DNA from: Halobaculum gomorrense
Lineage (GTDB): Archaea; Halobacteriota; Halobacteria; Halobacteriales; Haloferacaceae
Direction: 5' to 3'
Length of the DNA: 64,000 nt
Assembly (NCBI RefSeq): GCF_900129775.1
Contig: NZ_FQWV01000001.1
Location: 124,001 to 188,000 of the forward strand
Under the pieces are notes generated by a model, which worked only from the letters and a program-made list of their open reading frames with translations, ran no database searches and was not told the origin of the DNA. Both the position numbers and the translations under genes were made by a program. This document shows positions 1-8,329 of the stretch, piece by piece (position 1 is the first letter of the stretch; each line of letters begins with the position of its first letter).

Positions 1-549
1 TCATCGACTCACCAACTTGATTGCGAGCCGTCCGTTCCCGCCGGTCACGGTGACCGCTGTCTTCGCACCGCTTCGCCACGTTCCGGTGACCGACGCGACG
101 CGGTCGGGGACCGCCAGCCGCAGCGTTCCTCCGATCGACGGATTCGGGTGATCGAGCGTCACCCTCCCGTCGGCGGCGACGACGCGGTAGCCGGCGCCGC
201 GGATCGTCGCCGGGAGGTCGACGCGTCGTTCGATCCGCGCCGCCGTCGCCGGCGGCGGAACCGCCCCCTCGATCTCCGTCGCCACGCCGGCGAGGGTCCG
301 GTCGGCCACGCGATCCCCCGCGGCGTCGCGGTAGTCGGGGACGATGCCCCCGAACAGCGCCGTCGTTAGTCCGCCGACGAACAGCAGCACGAGCCCGATC
401 TCCAGCGTCTTCGAGACGACCGGGGTCACCGCGCGGTCAGGTTGAGGCCGCCGGTCGGGTCGCGGGCGTCGGTCACGCCGAGTGGACCGGTCGCGATGCG
501 GGCGGCGGTTCCGTCCGATGCGCCGCTCGCTGCGGGTTCGCCGGCTCAT
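1..549 (-). CDS. pilin-like secreted membrane-anchored protein (DUF7266-like)
   Basis: 182 aa. About 40 Arg/Asp-rich residues are followed by the segment AVTPVVSKTLEIGLVLLFVGG, a single hydrophobic helix near residues 48-70 that looks like a type IV pilin N-terminus. The rest (residues 75-182) is a beta-rich extracellular domain without a recognised catalytic motif. The ATG at 549 overlaps the stop of the upstream gene (ATGA), so it is the last gene of the pilus-type operon. Haloarchaeal proteins of this shape are annotated DUF7266 to my recollection. The role as a minor pilin or pseudopilin is inferred from helix and context. The long basic leader is odd, and a start nearer the helix is possible. 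Confidence 0.72.
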   Translation of the reverse strand: MSRRTRSERRIGRNRRPHRDRSTRRDRRPRPDRRPQPDRAVTPVVSKTLEIGLVLLFVGGLTTALFGGIVPDYRDAAGDRVADRTLAGVATEIEGAVPPPATAARIERRVDLPATIRGAGYRVVAADGRVTLDHPNPSIGGTLRLAVPDRVASVTGTWRSGAKTAVTVTGGNGRLAIKLVSR

Positions 550-1268
550 CGACCCGCCTCCGCGTGCAACCGGTGGACCACGAGGTGGAACTCGCGCGTC
601 CCGGGAAACCGGGCGACGACGCTGTCGACGCCGTCGCCGTCGAAGTCGCGGACGCTCGTCACTGCGCCTCGCTGCTCGAAGAACGCGCGCCACGGACGCG
701 CCGTCGCGGTCTCGACGGCGACCCGCCACTCGCCGTCGCCGTGGACGGTGCGGCTGTGGCTCACCCGCGTCGAGACGGGGACCCGTCCTCCGCCGGCGTA
801 CGAGAAGCGCGCGTCGCCGAGGACGGCGACGCCGACGACGGCCGTCCTGGCCGAGAGCGCGAGCGCCGGATCGGCGTCCATGACGGCGTTCCCCGGCGGC
901 CCGCGGACGACGGCGCCGGCGACGAACGCCACGCGGTGTCCGTGACTCGACCAGACTACGCCGCCGGCGTCCACGCGGCGAACCTCCCCGCTCGCGTTCA
1001 GTATCCGGACGGTGCGCTCGACGGTGCGGAGGCGACCGTCCGTGTACGAGACGATGCCCCGGTGGTGACCGGTCACCTCGACCGGAGCGAACGCGGCGTC
1101 GAGGTCCGCCGACACACGGCCCGCGTCGACGCCCGCGGTGTTCGACTCGACGACGGTGCCGACGGTCGCGGTGAGGCCGGCCATCGACAGGGCCGTGATC
1201 CCGAGGAGGAGCGCGACGCCGATGACGTGCGACTGCGCCCGGCCGCCGGGGCTTCGCTCGGGGGTCAA
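546..1268 (-). CDS. pilin-like secreted protein (DUF7289-like)
   Basis: 240 aa from a TTG start at 1268 that overlaps the stop of the preceding gene by four bases (TTGA). No ATG or GTG lies at a suitable place, so the TTG is preferred. The N-terminus, TPERSPGGRAQSHVIGV, is followed by one hydrophobic helix (residues about 13-35), the usual arrangement for haloarchaeal class III pilin-like proteins. The extracellular part carries a DFDGDGVDS stretch resembling a calcium-binding Asp loop (about residues 205-215). It sits directly after the ATPase and platform genes, so it is probably a structural or minor pilin exported by them. The family label DUF7289 is from memory. Confidence 0.7.
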   Translation of the reverse strand: MTPERSPGGRAQSHVIGVALLLGITALSMAGLTATVGTVVESNTAGVDAGRVSADLDAAFAPVEVTGHHRGIVSYTDGRLRTVERTVRILNASGEVRRVDAGGVVWSSHGHRVAFVAGAVVRGPPGNAVMDADPALALSARTAVVGVAVLGDARFSYAGGGRVPVSTRVSHSRTVHGDGEWRVAVETATARPWRAFFEQRGAVTSVRDFDGDGVDSVVARFPGTREFHLVVHRLHAEAGR

Positions 1269-3196
1269 AGCAACCCCGCGGCCGCGAACACGGCATAGCA
1301 GAGGGCCACGAGCGTTCCGGAGTGCAGCAGCATCGCGTAGCCCCCGCGACCGGCGGCACCCGCGAACAGCCCGGACGCGAGCACCGTCGCCTGCGCGACG
1401 ACGTAGAAGCGGCGGCGGTCCCGCTCGGGATCGACGGCGGTCGGATCCAGCGCGCCGCCGCCGGTCGACAGCGACGCGAGGTCCGCGAAGCCGTCGAGGA
1501 CGGTGAGGTTCACGGCGACGACGATGCCGACGACCAGCAGCGCGGTCGTCCAGCCGACGGCGACGTAGACGAACATGTTGGCGCGCAGCGCGCGCTTCTC
1601 GTGATAGAGTCGCCCGACCTCCGCCTGTAACGTCTCGAACACCGCCTCGGCGTCGCTCCCGGCGTCGAGCGCCCCGGAGACGAGACCGATCGTCTGGGCC
1701 GCGAGCGGCGTACCGACGCGCTCGGTGAAGCGTTCCAGTGCACCCGTCCGGAGGTCCTCGTCGCGACCGCTTCCGATCGCGAGCGCGAACGCGAGGTCGG
1801 CCACGTCCGGGTTCAGCGGTCCGAGATCCACGTTGCACGCGGCGTGATCGACCGCGGCCGAGAGCGGCTCGCCGAGAGAGACGCGCCCCGCGACCGCGTG
1901 GACGAAGTCGCTGATCTCGCGGTCTTTGGCGTCGTCGCGCCGGCCGCACCGGAGTGCGACGCCGCCGACGGGGACGGCGTACGCCGCATAGCCGAGTAAC
2001 GCCGCGTTCAGGGCGTCGACGCCGCTGGCGACGAGGCCGGCGAACACGGCGGCCCCGACCGGCGCGAGCGCAACGGCGGCGCTCGCGGGATTGCTCGGAA
2101 CCGACCCCAAGAGCGCACTCGGGTCACGCGGGAGCGCGTACGTGGCCCGCTGGCCGGTCGGTCGAAGCTCGGAGACGAACGCGGCCGCGCTCGTGCCGAC
2201 GACGAGCACGGCCCCGGCGGCGCCGTACACCGCGATTGCCCGTCTGGTGGTCGTTCCGATCGGGGTCGCGATCTCAGCCGAAAGCCCCGGCGCGAGCACG
2301 CTCATCACGGTGAGGACGATGACGAACAGCGCGGGAAGCACGAGGAGGACGACGAACAGCTCCGCGACGAGCTCCATCACGTCGGCGTTGCGCTCGCGTG
2401 ACTGCTCGCTGCGGTGGCCGAGCATCCGCGACTCTAGCCGGAGATACCCCGCCAGCGCGTCGTCGCCCTGCGCGGCGTGCTCGCGGAACTTCAACAGGAA
2501 CGGCGACAGTGCGTCCCGCGAGGGCGTGTCGCGGGCAACGCGGCCGATCCCTTCGTTGAGGCTCCCCGTGAGCGCCGCGGTCGTGAGCGCCGCGCGGATC
2601 GAGACGGCCGTCTCGCCGTAGGCGTCGTTGTCGGCGACGCGACGGAGCATCGCGCGCGGGCCGTCGCTGCCCGACGACAGCGCCGTGAGAAACCGCGCTG
2701 CCCCGGGAAGCGTCCGTTCGATCCCACTTCGACGGGCCTTGGTCCGCCACCGGAGGCGGGCGCCGGCCAGCCGAACCGTGGCGTACTTCGCGACCGTCCC
2801 GGCGAAGCCGGCGACCGCCGCGGCGACGTACAGCGGCGAGGGCGTCCCGATGTCCGGTCCCCCGACGGCGACGAGCGCGGCTCCCACCTGGGATCCGAGT
2901 GGCGACGGCAGCGCGGACACGACGGCGAGGGTCCACACGAGCACGAGTGCGCACACGATCCACGAGAGGCCGTACGCCCGCGCGACGTACACGTCGAAGC
3001 TCGTCGACATCGCCGCGCCCCGGTACCGCTTCCGGTCGACGACGTGACGACGGGCGTCCGCGTGGCGCGAGAACAGCGCGTACAGCGCCCGGTCGAACAC
3101 CGAGAGGTCGCTCGCGCCGTCCAGCCCCACCCGCGTTCGCCGTGGCGATCCCCCGCCGTCGGAGGATGTCCCGTCGCTCGCGGCCAGATCACTCAC
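1265..3196 (-). CDS. type IV pilus/T2SS-family inner-membrane platform protein (PilC/TadC type)
   Basis: 643 aa polytopic membrane protein. It has a cytoplasmic N-terminus (to about 70), paired helices near 70-135, a cytoplasmic T2SF-type domain (about 165-255, with 'TALSSGSDGPRAMLRRVADND'), helices near 270-345, a second block of helices and T2SF-like domain (about 375-530), and C-terminal helices. Two such domains are typical of haloarchaeal PilC proteins. The platform works with the ATPase encoded just upstream to push pilin-like subunits out of the membrane. The ATG at 3196 overlaps the ATPase stop by 8 bases, so the genes are co-transcribed. Confidence 0.87.
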   Translation of the reverse strand: MSDLAASDGTSSDGGGSPRRTRVGLDGASDLSVFDRALYALFSRHADARRHVVDRKRYRGAAMSTSFDVYVARAYGLSWIVCALVLVWTLAVVSALPSPLGSQVGAALVAVGGPDIGTPSPLYVAAAVAGFAGTVAKYATVRLAGARLRWRTKARRSGIERTLPGAARFLTALSSGSDGPRAMLRRVADNDAYGETAVSIRAALTTAALTGSLNEGIGRVARDTPSRDALSPFLLKFREHAAQGDDALAGYLRLESRMLGHRSEQSRERNADVMELVAELFVVLLVLPALFVIVLTVMSVLAPGLSAEIATPIGTTTRRAIAVYGAAGAVLVVGTSAAAFVSELRPTGQRATYALPRDPSALLGSVPSNPASAAVALAPVGAAVFAGLVASGVDALNAALLGYAAYAVPVGGVALRCGRRDDAKDREISDFVHAVAGRVSLGEPLSAAVDHAACNVDLGPLNPDVADLAFALAIGSGRDEDLRTGALERFTERVGTPLAAQTIGLVSGALDAGSDAEAVFETLQAEVGRLYHEKRALRANMFVYVAVGWTTALLVVGIVVAVNLTVLDGFADLASLSTGGGALDPTAVDPERDRRRFYVVAQATVLASGLFAGAAGRGGYAMLLHSGTLVALCYAVFAAAGLL

Positions 3197-5471
3197 TCCG
3201 ATGCACCTCCGACCCGCTGTCGGGAGCGGTGCCGGCGGCGCTCCCCGGCGATCGGGTGCCGCCGCGCTCGTCGCTGGCGCGAGCGGCGGTCTCCCGACGG
3301 ACGCGCTCGACGGTCGCCGCCTCGTCGGTACGGAGGTCCGCGAGGAAGTCGAACGTCTCCTCGATGTCGGTCACGCCCTCGCGGACGAGGTACCGGACGT
3401 ACCGGTGCTTCCGGTGGAACTCCGCCTCGACGGCCTCGACCGTTCGATCCGTCCGGGCGGCGATGCCGTGGAACACGCGGTGATCGAGCCGCCGCGTCGC
3501 GTCGCCCAACTCCGGGTGGTCGTACGCGAACGCGAACTCGCCGCTCGGATCGCGGTCGAAGACGCCGTTCCAGCCGATCGCGGTGCCGTCCTTCTCGATT
3601 ACGCCGTTCGCCCCGGTGCAGTCGTCGAACGCGCCGGCCGGACCGATCTCGATGGCCTCGCCGACGTAGCGGTCGCCGTCGGCGTTGTGCGGGAACACGA
3701 CGAGGTCGATCTCTCCGAGGAGATACGGCGGCAGCCCCTGCTCGATCACGCGGTTGACGAGCGCGTCCACGTCGTCGGCGTGGGTCGTCCCGAGCACGCC
3801 GTGGCCGGTGTTGAGGCTCTCGCCGAACGTCTCGAACGACGCGGGGGTGTTGACCTCCGCGATGACCTCGATATCGGGGTTCAGGTAGTTCGTCTCCGTC
3901 ATCAGGTCCGCCATCGTGACGCGCTTGAACTCGTTTTCGTGATCGCGCGTCGTCAGCGAGATGCCCGTCTCGTGCGGGAGCACCACCTCTCGGCTCCCCT
4001 CGTCGATGGAGACCGGCCGCGCGTCGAAGGGGATAAACGGCGTGTGCGCGTTCATCAGCGTCGTCTTTCCGGCGCCGGTCGCCCCGGAGAACAGCACGAC
4101 GCCGCGGTGCTCGTACAGCTGCCACAGGAGGGTCACCAATTCCGTCGGGAGCGTCCCGGAGTTCACGAGGTCCACGGGAGTATGCGGATCTGCCGACTGC
4201 TTGCGCACGGAGAGGTGCGGCCCGTCAGTCGAAATGACCGGGAGCGCGACCGCACACCGGATCGTGTCGGGGACGCCGTCGAGGTCGACGTTCACCTTCG
4301 CGCTGGGGTTCGAGGCGTTCAGCTCGGTCCCGTCGAGCGCCGCGAGCTGCGTGACGACGTTGACGAACGCCGCCTCAGAGTCGAACGCGAGGTTCGTCGG
4401 CACGCGCCCCTCGGCGCCGAGGCCCGATCGAGGAACGACCTTCACGCGCTCGCCGACGCGGTTGGCCTCCACGTCCTCCAGGTGGGAGTCGCGCAACGGG
4501 ATCGTGAGCACGCCCTGACCGACGTAATCGCGCAGAACGTAGTACACGAGGTCCGCGAGTCTGTCGGGCGCGTACCGGGAATCGACCGGCGGCACCGCCA
4601 GGTCGTACTCGGCGAGCGCGGACCGCACCCGATAGCCGGTCGCGTCGACCCACGCGCGGGTGTCACGGGCGGTGAGCCGCCGTGCGAGGAAGCGACGGGC
4701 GCGCTCGCGCACGAACGCCGCGCGGTCCTCGACGACCTCCGTCGCGGTCGTCTCCCAGACGCGCTCCTTGCACTCGGCGATCAGCTCCTCGTCGCCGGGG
4801 AGCAGCGGCGGCTCGCGGACGGCGTATTTCGTCGCGAAGCGGTCGTCACCTAGCAGCCGATCGCGGTACACCGCGACCTCGACGGCGAACCCCTCGAAGC
4901 TCACCTCGTAGGTCCGCAGGCGCTCGCTTGCGACCCGGCCGACGTACAGCGCGTTCACGGGCACGTCAGTGACCGCCGGCGCGAAGTCGCTCGTGTGGAC
5001 GACGACGCGCCCGTCCTCGCCGGTCACGTCGGCGACCTCGACCCGGTCGTCGAGCGCGAGCGGCGTCACGCGGCCGAGCAGGCGAAACTCCCGGAGCGTG
5101 TGGTAGTCGACCCGTCGGCGCAGCGCGGGCGTCGCGTCGATGAGTCGGTCGATCGCGCGCTCGTACTTCGGCTCGAACCCGTCGTCGGCGCGCTCGACGG
5201 CGCCCGCGCGGGTGAGGGGCCGCCGGTGCTGTCCGGCGTCGAAGCGGTTGGCGACGGCGCCGACCGCGCGCTCGCCCGCTGCGCCGAGGCTCGGCTCGCG
5301 CGTCTCGTAGCGGAACTCGCTTCCGGCGGCGCCGCGGCGCTCGCGAACGGTGGCGACGACGCCCGGATACAGCTCGTACTGCGCCCGAACGTCCGGCGCG
5401 TACCAGGCGTCGGCGGAGCCGGGCGGTTCGGGCGCTGGTACGGTCGGCAGATCGCCCGTCTCTACTGTCAT
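3189..5471 (-). CDS. type II/IV secretion system ATPase (PilB/TadA type)
   Basis: 760 aa ATPase driving assembly of type IV pilus-like filaments at the cytoplasmic membrane. The Walker A loop is GATGAGKTTLMNA (about residue 460). The Asp box and Walker B region follows with NPDIEVIAEVNTP, and the His box is HGVLGTTHADDVDALV. A long N-terminal region (about 1-300) is typical of haloarchaeal PilB paralogues. The C-terminal 40 residues are low-complexity. It is the first gene of the operon, with an ATG at 5471 preceded by a TATA box at 5494-5502, so the transcript is probably leaderless. Which paralogue (PilB1 to PilB5 type) cannot be told here. Confidence 0.9.
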   Translation of the reverse strand: MTVETGDLPTVPAPEPPGSADAWYAPDVRAQYELYPGVVATVRERRGAAGSEFRYETREPSLGAAGERAVGAVANRFDAGQHRRPLTRAGAVERADDGFEPKYERAIDRLIDATPALRRRVDYHTLREFRLLGRVTPLALDDRVEVADVTGEDGRVVVHTSDFAPAVTDVPVNALYVGRVASERLRTYEVSFEGFAVEVAVYRDRLLGDDRFATKYAVREPPLLPGDEELIAECKERVWETTATEVVEDRAAFVRERARRFLARRLTARDTRAWVDATGYRVRSALAEYDLAVPPVDSRYAPDRLADLVYYVLRDYVGQGVLTIPLRDSHLEDVEANRVGERVKVVPRSGLGAEGRVPTNLAFDSEAAFVNVVTQLAALDGTELNASNPSAKVNVDLDGVPDTIRCAVALPVISTDGPHLSVRKQSADPHTPVDLVNSGTLPTELVTLLWQLYEHRGVVLFSGATGAGKTTLMNAHTPFIPFDARPVSIDEGSREVVLPHETGISLTTRDHENEFKRVTMADLMTETNYLNPDIEVIAEVNTPASFETFGESLNTGHGVLGTTHADDVDALVNRVIEQGLPPYLLGEIDLVVFPHNADGDRYVGEAIEIGPAGAFDDCTGANGVIEKDGTAIGWNGVFDRDPSGEFAFAYDHPELGDATRRLDHRVFHGIAARTDRTVEAVEAEFHRKHRYVRYLVREGVTDIEETFDFLADLRTDEAATVERVRRETAARASDERGGTRSPGSAAGTAPDSGSEVHRSE

Positions 5472-5493
5472 TACGGCTGATGCTTCGTAATAG

Positions 5494-5502
5494 TATTTAA
5501 TA
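5494..5502 (-). promoter_or_regulatory. TATA box for the pilus-type operon
   Basis: TATTAAATA on the minus strand, centred 27 bases before the ATG at 5471, in the only AT-rich stretch upstream of the operon. The spacing predicts a transcript beginning at or next to the start codon. Confidence 0.65.
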
Positions 5503-5641
5503 CTTTATTTCGGAAAAGAATCGTGCCGTTGCCCGGTCGCGACCACCCGGGGTTCGGTCCCCTGTCGCGGTCCCGCACGCCGTCGCCGTCGACGGGCTCA
5601 CCGGGCTCGAGCGCACGGTGCGGGCCAGACGACGAAGGCCG

Positions 5642-6634
5642 TCAGACCGTCCGTGCCAGCGCGTCGCGGTGGAACCTGACGGCCGCCTCCCGACCGAGTT
5701 CGGGATACCTCGGGTTCGTCACCGCGCCGGTCGAATCGACCGCGGTGTCAGCGATCGCGAGTGCGCGAGACAGCGAGTCGAGTTCGGGGTATCGGCGGAC
5801 GGCCTCGTACCCCGCTCGAAACGCCGCGCGCTCCGCGCTCGGGTCGTCGAGGTACCAGTCGACGACGAGGTACTCGGCCTTCGCGACGGCGAGCGCCGCC
5901 GGCGCCGCCATCGGCGACTCCCAGTCCAGGACGGCGGCGACGCCGTCCTCGTCGACGAGGGCGTTCCCTGGGCGGAGGTCCCACGGGAACAGCACCGGCT
6001 CGGAGTCTCGACCGGCTGCGTTCGCCACCGCGTCGGCTGTGGCCTCGTCGAGCCGTCGCCGGATCCGGGCGGCAACTGCGTCGAACGCCGGCGGGAGCCG
6101 GTCGAGCGCGGCGCGTCCGTAGCGCCTGAGCCACGCGACCGGCTCCGTGTGCTCGCGAACCGCGAGCGTCGAACTCTGCGCCTCCGTCGGCCACTCGTCG
6201 GCCGCCCACTCCTCGCCGCTCGGCGCCACATCGCCGAAGCGCTCGAAGGTGGCAGCGGCGTGGACCTCGCCCAGGTACCGGCCGAAGGCACGCGCGACCT
6301 CGCGCCGTCGCCCGGGGTCGAGCCCCGCGAACCGCTCGTGGAGGTCGTCCCCGCGCACCCGTTCGGTGATCATGTACGCGTCGCCGCCGGCGACGCCGCC
6401 GGCGATTACCGTCGCCACGGGAATCGATGTCGCGTCATCGAGCAGCATCGTCACGGCCGCCTCCGACCGAAGCGCGTCGATGTCGCTCGCGGTCTGCACG
6501 ACGACCGACGGGTCGGCCGCGAACTCGACGACCGTAGTGGTCTTGCGGTTCCCGCGGCGAACCGGCGAGACCGATGCGACGTTCCGGTCGGGGAACGCTC
6601 GGTTGACGGCCGCCCTCGGGTCGATCCCCGTCAC
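5642..6634 (-). CDS. aminoglycoside phosphotransferase-fold (APH/choline kinase-like) phosphotransferase
   Basis: 330 aa, GTG start. Motifs are those of the APH family: a small N-lobe with TTTVVEFAADPSVVVQTA (ATP-lobe strand), an acidic helix, the catalytic loop region FPWDLRPGNALVDEDG (about residues 225-240, Brenner-type D-x-x-x-x-N) and the metal-binding AVLDWES. Members phosphorylate small molecules (aminoglycosides, choline, homoserine, sugars); the substrate cannot be told. The HxD His is replaced (PWDLRPGN instead of HGDLHPGN), which is tolerated in some members. It is followed by a HAD phosphatase gene on the same strand 75 bases upstream. It is more likely a small-metabolite kinase than a resistance gene. 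Confidence 0.75.
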   Translation of the reverse strand: MTGIDPRAAVNRAFPDRNVASVSPVRRGNRKTTTVVEFAADPSVVVQTASDIDALRSEAAVTMLLDDATSIPVATVIAGGVAGGDAYMITERVRGDDLHERFAGLDPGRRREVARAFGRYLGEVHAAATFERFGDVAPSGEEWAADEWPTEAQSSTLAVREHTEPVAWLRRYGRAALDRLPPAFDAVAARIRRRLDEATADAVANAAGRDSEPVLFPWDLRPGNALVDEDGVAAVLDWESPMAAPAALAVAKAEYLVVDWYLDDPSAERAAFRAGYEAVRRYPELDSLSRALAIADTAVDSTGAVTNPRYPELGREAAVRFHRDALARTV

Positions 6635-6709
6635 GGCACCCTCGTGTCGTCGGCTCCGACTGCTCGGATCACGCCCGAGTCGACCCCGGCCGTCGAACCG
6701 CCGGTCTGG

Positions 6710-7399
6710 TCAATCACCCGATTCATCCGAGCCCTCCAGCACGGTGTCGAGCGCGTCGAGTGAATCGAGCGTCCACGTCGGACGGTACCCTTCGTCGTCG
6801 GCGTCCGGGTCGGGCCTGAGCCAGACAGAGTCCAGTCCGGCGGTGAAGGCGCCGGCGATGTCGTACTTCAGGGAGTTCCCGACGTAGACGGTGTCCGCCG
6901 GCGCGACGTCGAGCGCCGCGAGCGTGCGGTCGAACGGCTCGGCGTGGGGCTTTCGACGCGGGAGGTCGCCGGCGTACACGACCGTCTCGAGACGGTCGGC
7001 GAGTCCGAGCGTCTCGACCTTCGGCGACTGCCTGCTCCGGGGGCCGTTCGTCACGAGTCCGGTTCGGGCCGTCTCCGCAGCGCGGTCGAGGGCCGCCTCC
7101 GCACCGGGCGTGAACTCGACGGCACCGTGGTCGGCGGCGGCGACGAACGCCGTCGCCAGCGCCACCGGGTCGACCCGCCGGTCGTGGATGGCCGCCAGCC
7201 TGGCGAACCCCGCCGCGAGGTACCCGACGTGGTCGTCGGGGTCCGGCGGGCCGTCCAGCAGCGGCCAGAGCGCGCCCGGCTCGCCGAACGGGTCGATGCC
7301 GACCGATTCGAAGGCAGCCTCGTACGCCGCCGTCACGTCCCCGGTTTGCCGGCAGAGCGTCCCGTCGAGGTCGAAGAGGATACCCTCGTATCTGCTCAC
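6710..7399 (-). CDS. HAD-superfamily hydrolase (phosphoglycolate phosphatase-like)
   Basis: 229 aa from a GTG at 7399. Motif I is ILFDLDGTLC (Asp nucleophile and acid/base), motif II is VTNGPRSRQ, the motif III Lys lies in RRKPHAEPF, and motif IV is VGNSLKYDIAGA. All catalytic residues of a HAD phosphatase are present, with an alpha-helical C1 cap between motifs I and II. The substrate is unknown. A TATA-like AATAAAC at 7421-7427 (minus strand TTTATT) lies 25 bases upstream, pointing to leaderless expression. Confidence 0.85.
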   Translation of the reverse strand: MSRYEGILFDLDGTLCRQTGDVTAAYEAAFESVGIDPFGEPGALWPLLDGPPDPDDHVGYLAAGFARLAAIHDRRVDPVALATAFVAAADHGAVEFTPGAEAALDRAAETARTGLVTNGPRSRQSPKVETLGLADRLETVVYAGDLPRRKPHAEPFDRTLAALDVAPADTVYVGNSLKYDIAGAFTAGLDSVWLRPDPDADDEGYRPTWTLDSLDALDTVLEGSDESGD

Positions 7400-7633
7400 A
7401 CCCCTCCCTTCGACCGACCGAATAAACCTGTTCGGTCGGCGGTCGGCGTGCGAGGCCCGTTGCTGTGCGGCGCCGAGGCTCGATTCACGCGCCTCGGAGC
7501 CCGGATCGCTGTCCGCGGTAGCGGTCTGCGGCGCTCGCGGTCCAGGGTCCGCCGTCGCTCGGTTCGCCGTACCCGGACGCGACCAGCCCGACGGACCACA
7601 GAGTTAATCCCCCGGGGATGACAGTCACGCCCC
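7400..7633. promoter_or_regulatory. divergent promoter region
   Basis: This gene-free stretch separates the HAD gene (minus) from the MaoC gene (plus). It contains a minus-strand TATA-like element at 7421-7427 and a plus-strand AGTTAATC at 7602-7608, each placed for near-leaderless starts at 7399 and 7634. Nothing else is recognisable between them. Confidence 0.5.
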
Positions 7634-8179
7634 ATGTCCGAGCGACGACTCGCGGAGGGGTGGCAGGGCCGCTACTACGAGGACTTCGAGGTCGGCGACG
7701 TGTACAAGCACCCGTACGGGCGGACGGTCACGGAGACGGACAACGTCTGGTTTACCAACGTCACGATGAACCTCAACCCGATGCACTTCAACGAGGCGTA
7801 CGCCGCCGAGACCGAGTTCGGCGAGCGCCTCGTCGACGGCACGTTCGTCATCGCGCTGTCGGTGGGGATGAGCGTCATCGACGTGAGCGCGAACGCGACG
7901 GCGAACCTCGGGTACGACGAAGTCCGCCATCACGCGCCCGTCTTCCACGGCGACACCCTCTTCGCCGAGAGCGAGGTGCTCGACAAGCGCGAGTCCGACT
8001 CGCGCGAGCACGTCGGCATCGTCACCACGGAGCTGCGGACGTACAACCAGGACGACGAGCTCGTCCTCTCGCTGGAGCGCACGCCGATGGTGCTGAAGCG
8101 CGAACACGCCGAGCCGTCGGCGGCCCGGCCGACCGGGTGGCCCGAGGGGATCGGAACCCAGCCCGAGGACGTGGAGTGA
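7634..8179 (+). CDS. MaoC family (R)-specific enoyl-CoA hydratase/dehydratase
   Basis: 181 aa hot-dog fold protein. The MaoC signature is visible in TNVTMNLNPMHFNEAYAAE (the Asp-x4-His hydratase motif region, here with Asn at the usual Asp position and His conserved, about residues 47-65) and in GERLVDGTFVIALSVGM. Members hydrate enoyl-CoA thioesters. In haloarchaea a related hydratase acts on mesaconyl-CoA in the methylaspartate cycle, but the fit here is not specific enough to assign that. The CoA-dependent genes at 10.8-14.1 kb are possible partners. Confidence 0.8.
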   Translation: MSERRLAEGWQGRYYEDFEVGDVYKHPYGRTVTETDNVWFTNVTMNLNPMHFNEAYAAETEFGERLVDGTFVIALSVGMSVIDVSANATANLGYDEVRHHAPVFHGDTLFAESEVLDKRESDSREHVGIVTTELRTYNQDDELVLSLERTPMVLKREHAEPSAARPTGWPEGIGTQPEDVE

Positions 8180-8315
8180 CCCGCGGCGTCGTGCGCCCCG
8201 GCGACGCCCGAAACGTTTTGTCCACGCCTCCGAGTGTGGGTCGATAATGACGCGGGCGTCGCCGCGGGCGGTCGACGGACGGGCCGACCGGACGCGGAGT
8301 CGTGAGCCGACGCCG

Positions 8316-8323
8316 GGAGGTGA
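8316..8323 (+). promoter_or_regulatory. Shine-Dalgarno GGAGGTGA deciding a GTG start
   Basis: GGAGGTGA is complementary to the 3' end of archaeal 16S rRNA and lies six bases before GTG 8330. It supports that start for the MFS gene and shows that not all genes here are leaderless. Confidence 0.7.
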
Positions 8324-8329
8324 CCGGCC

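Noticed and set aside
1-1359. Long Arg-rich minus-strand frame spanning two genes
   Set aside because: Only its last 182 codons are real; the rest is a shadow of the DUF7289-like gene in another frame, as Arg-rich shadows are common in GC-rich DNA.
5642-6634. Antibiotic resistance determinant
   Set aside because: The APH fold is shared by many metabolic kinases and the HxD His is not conserved; no resistance context.
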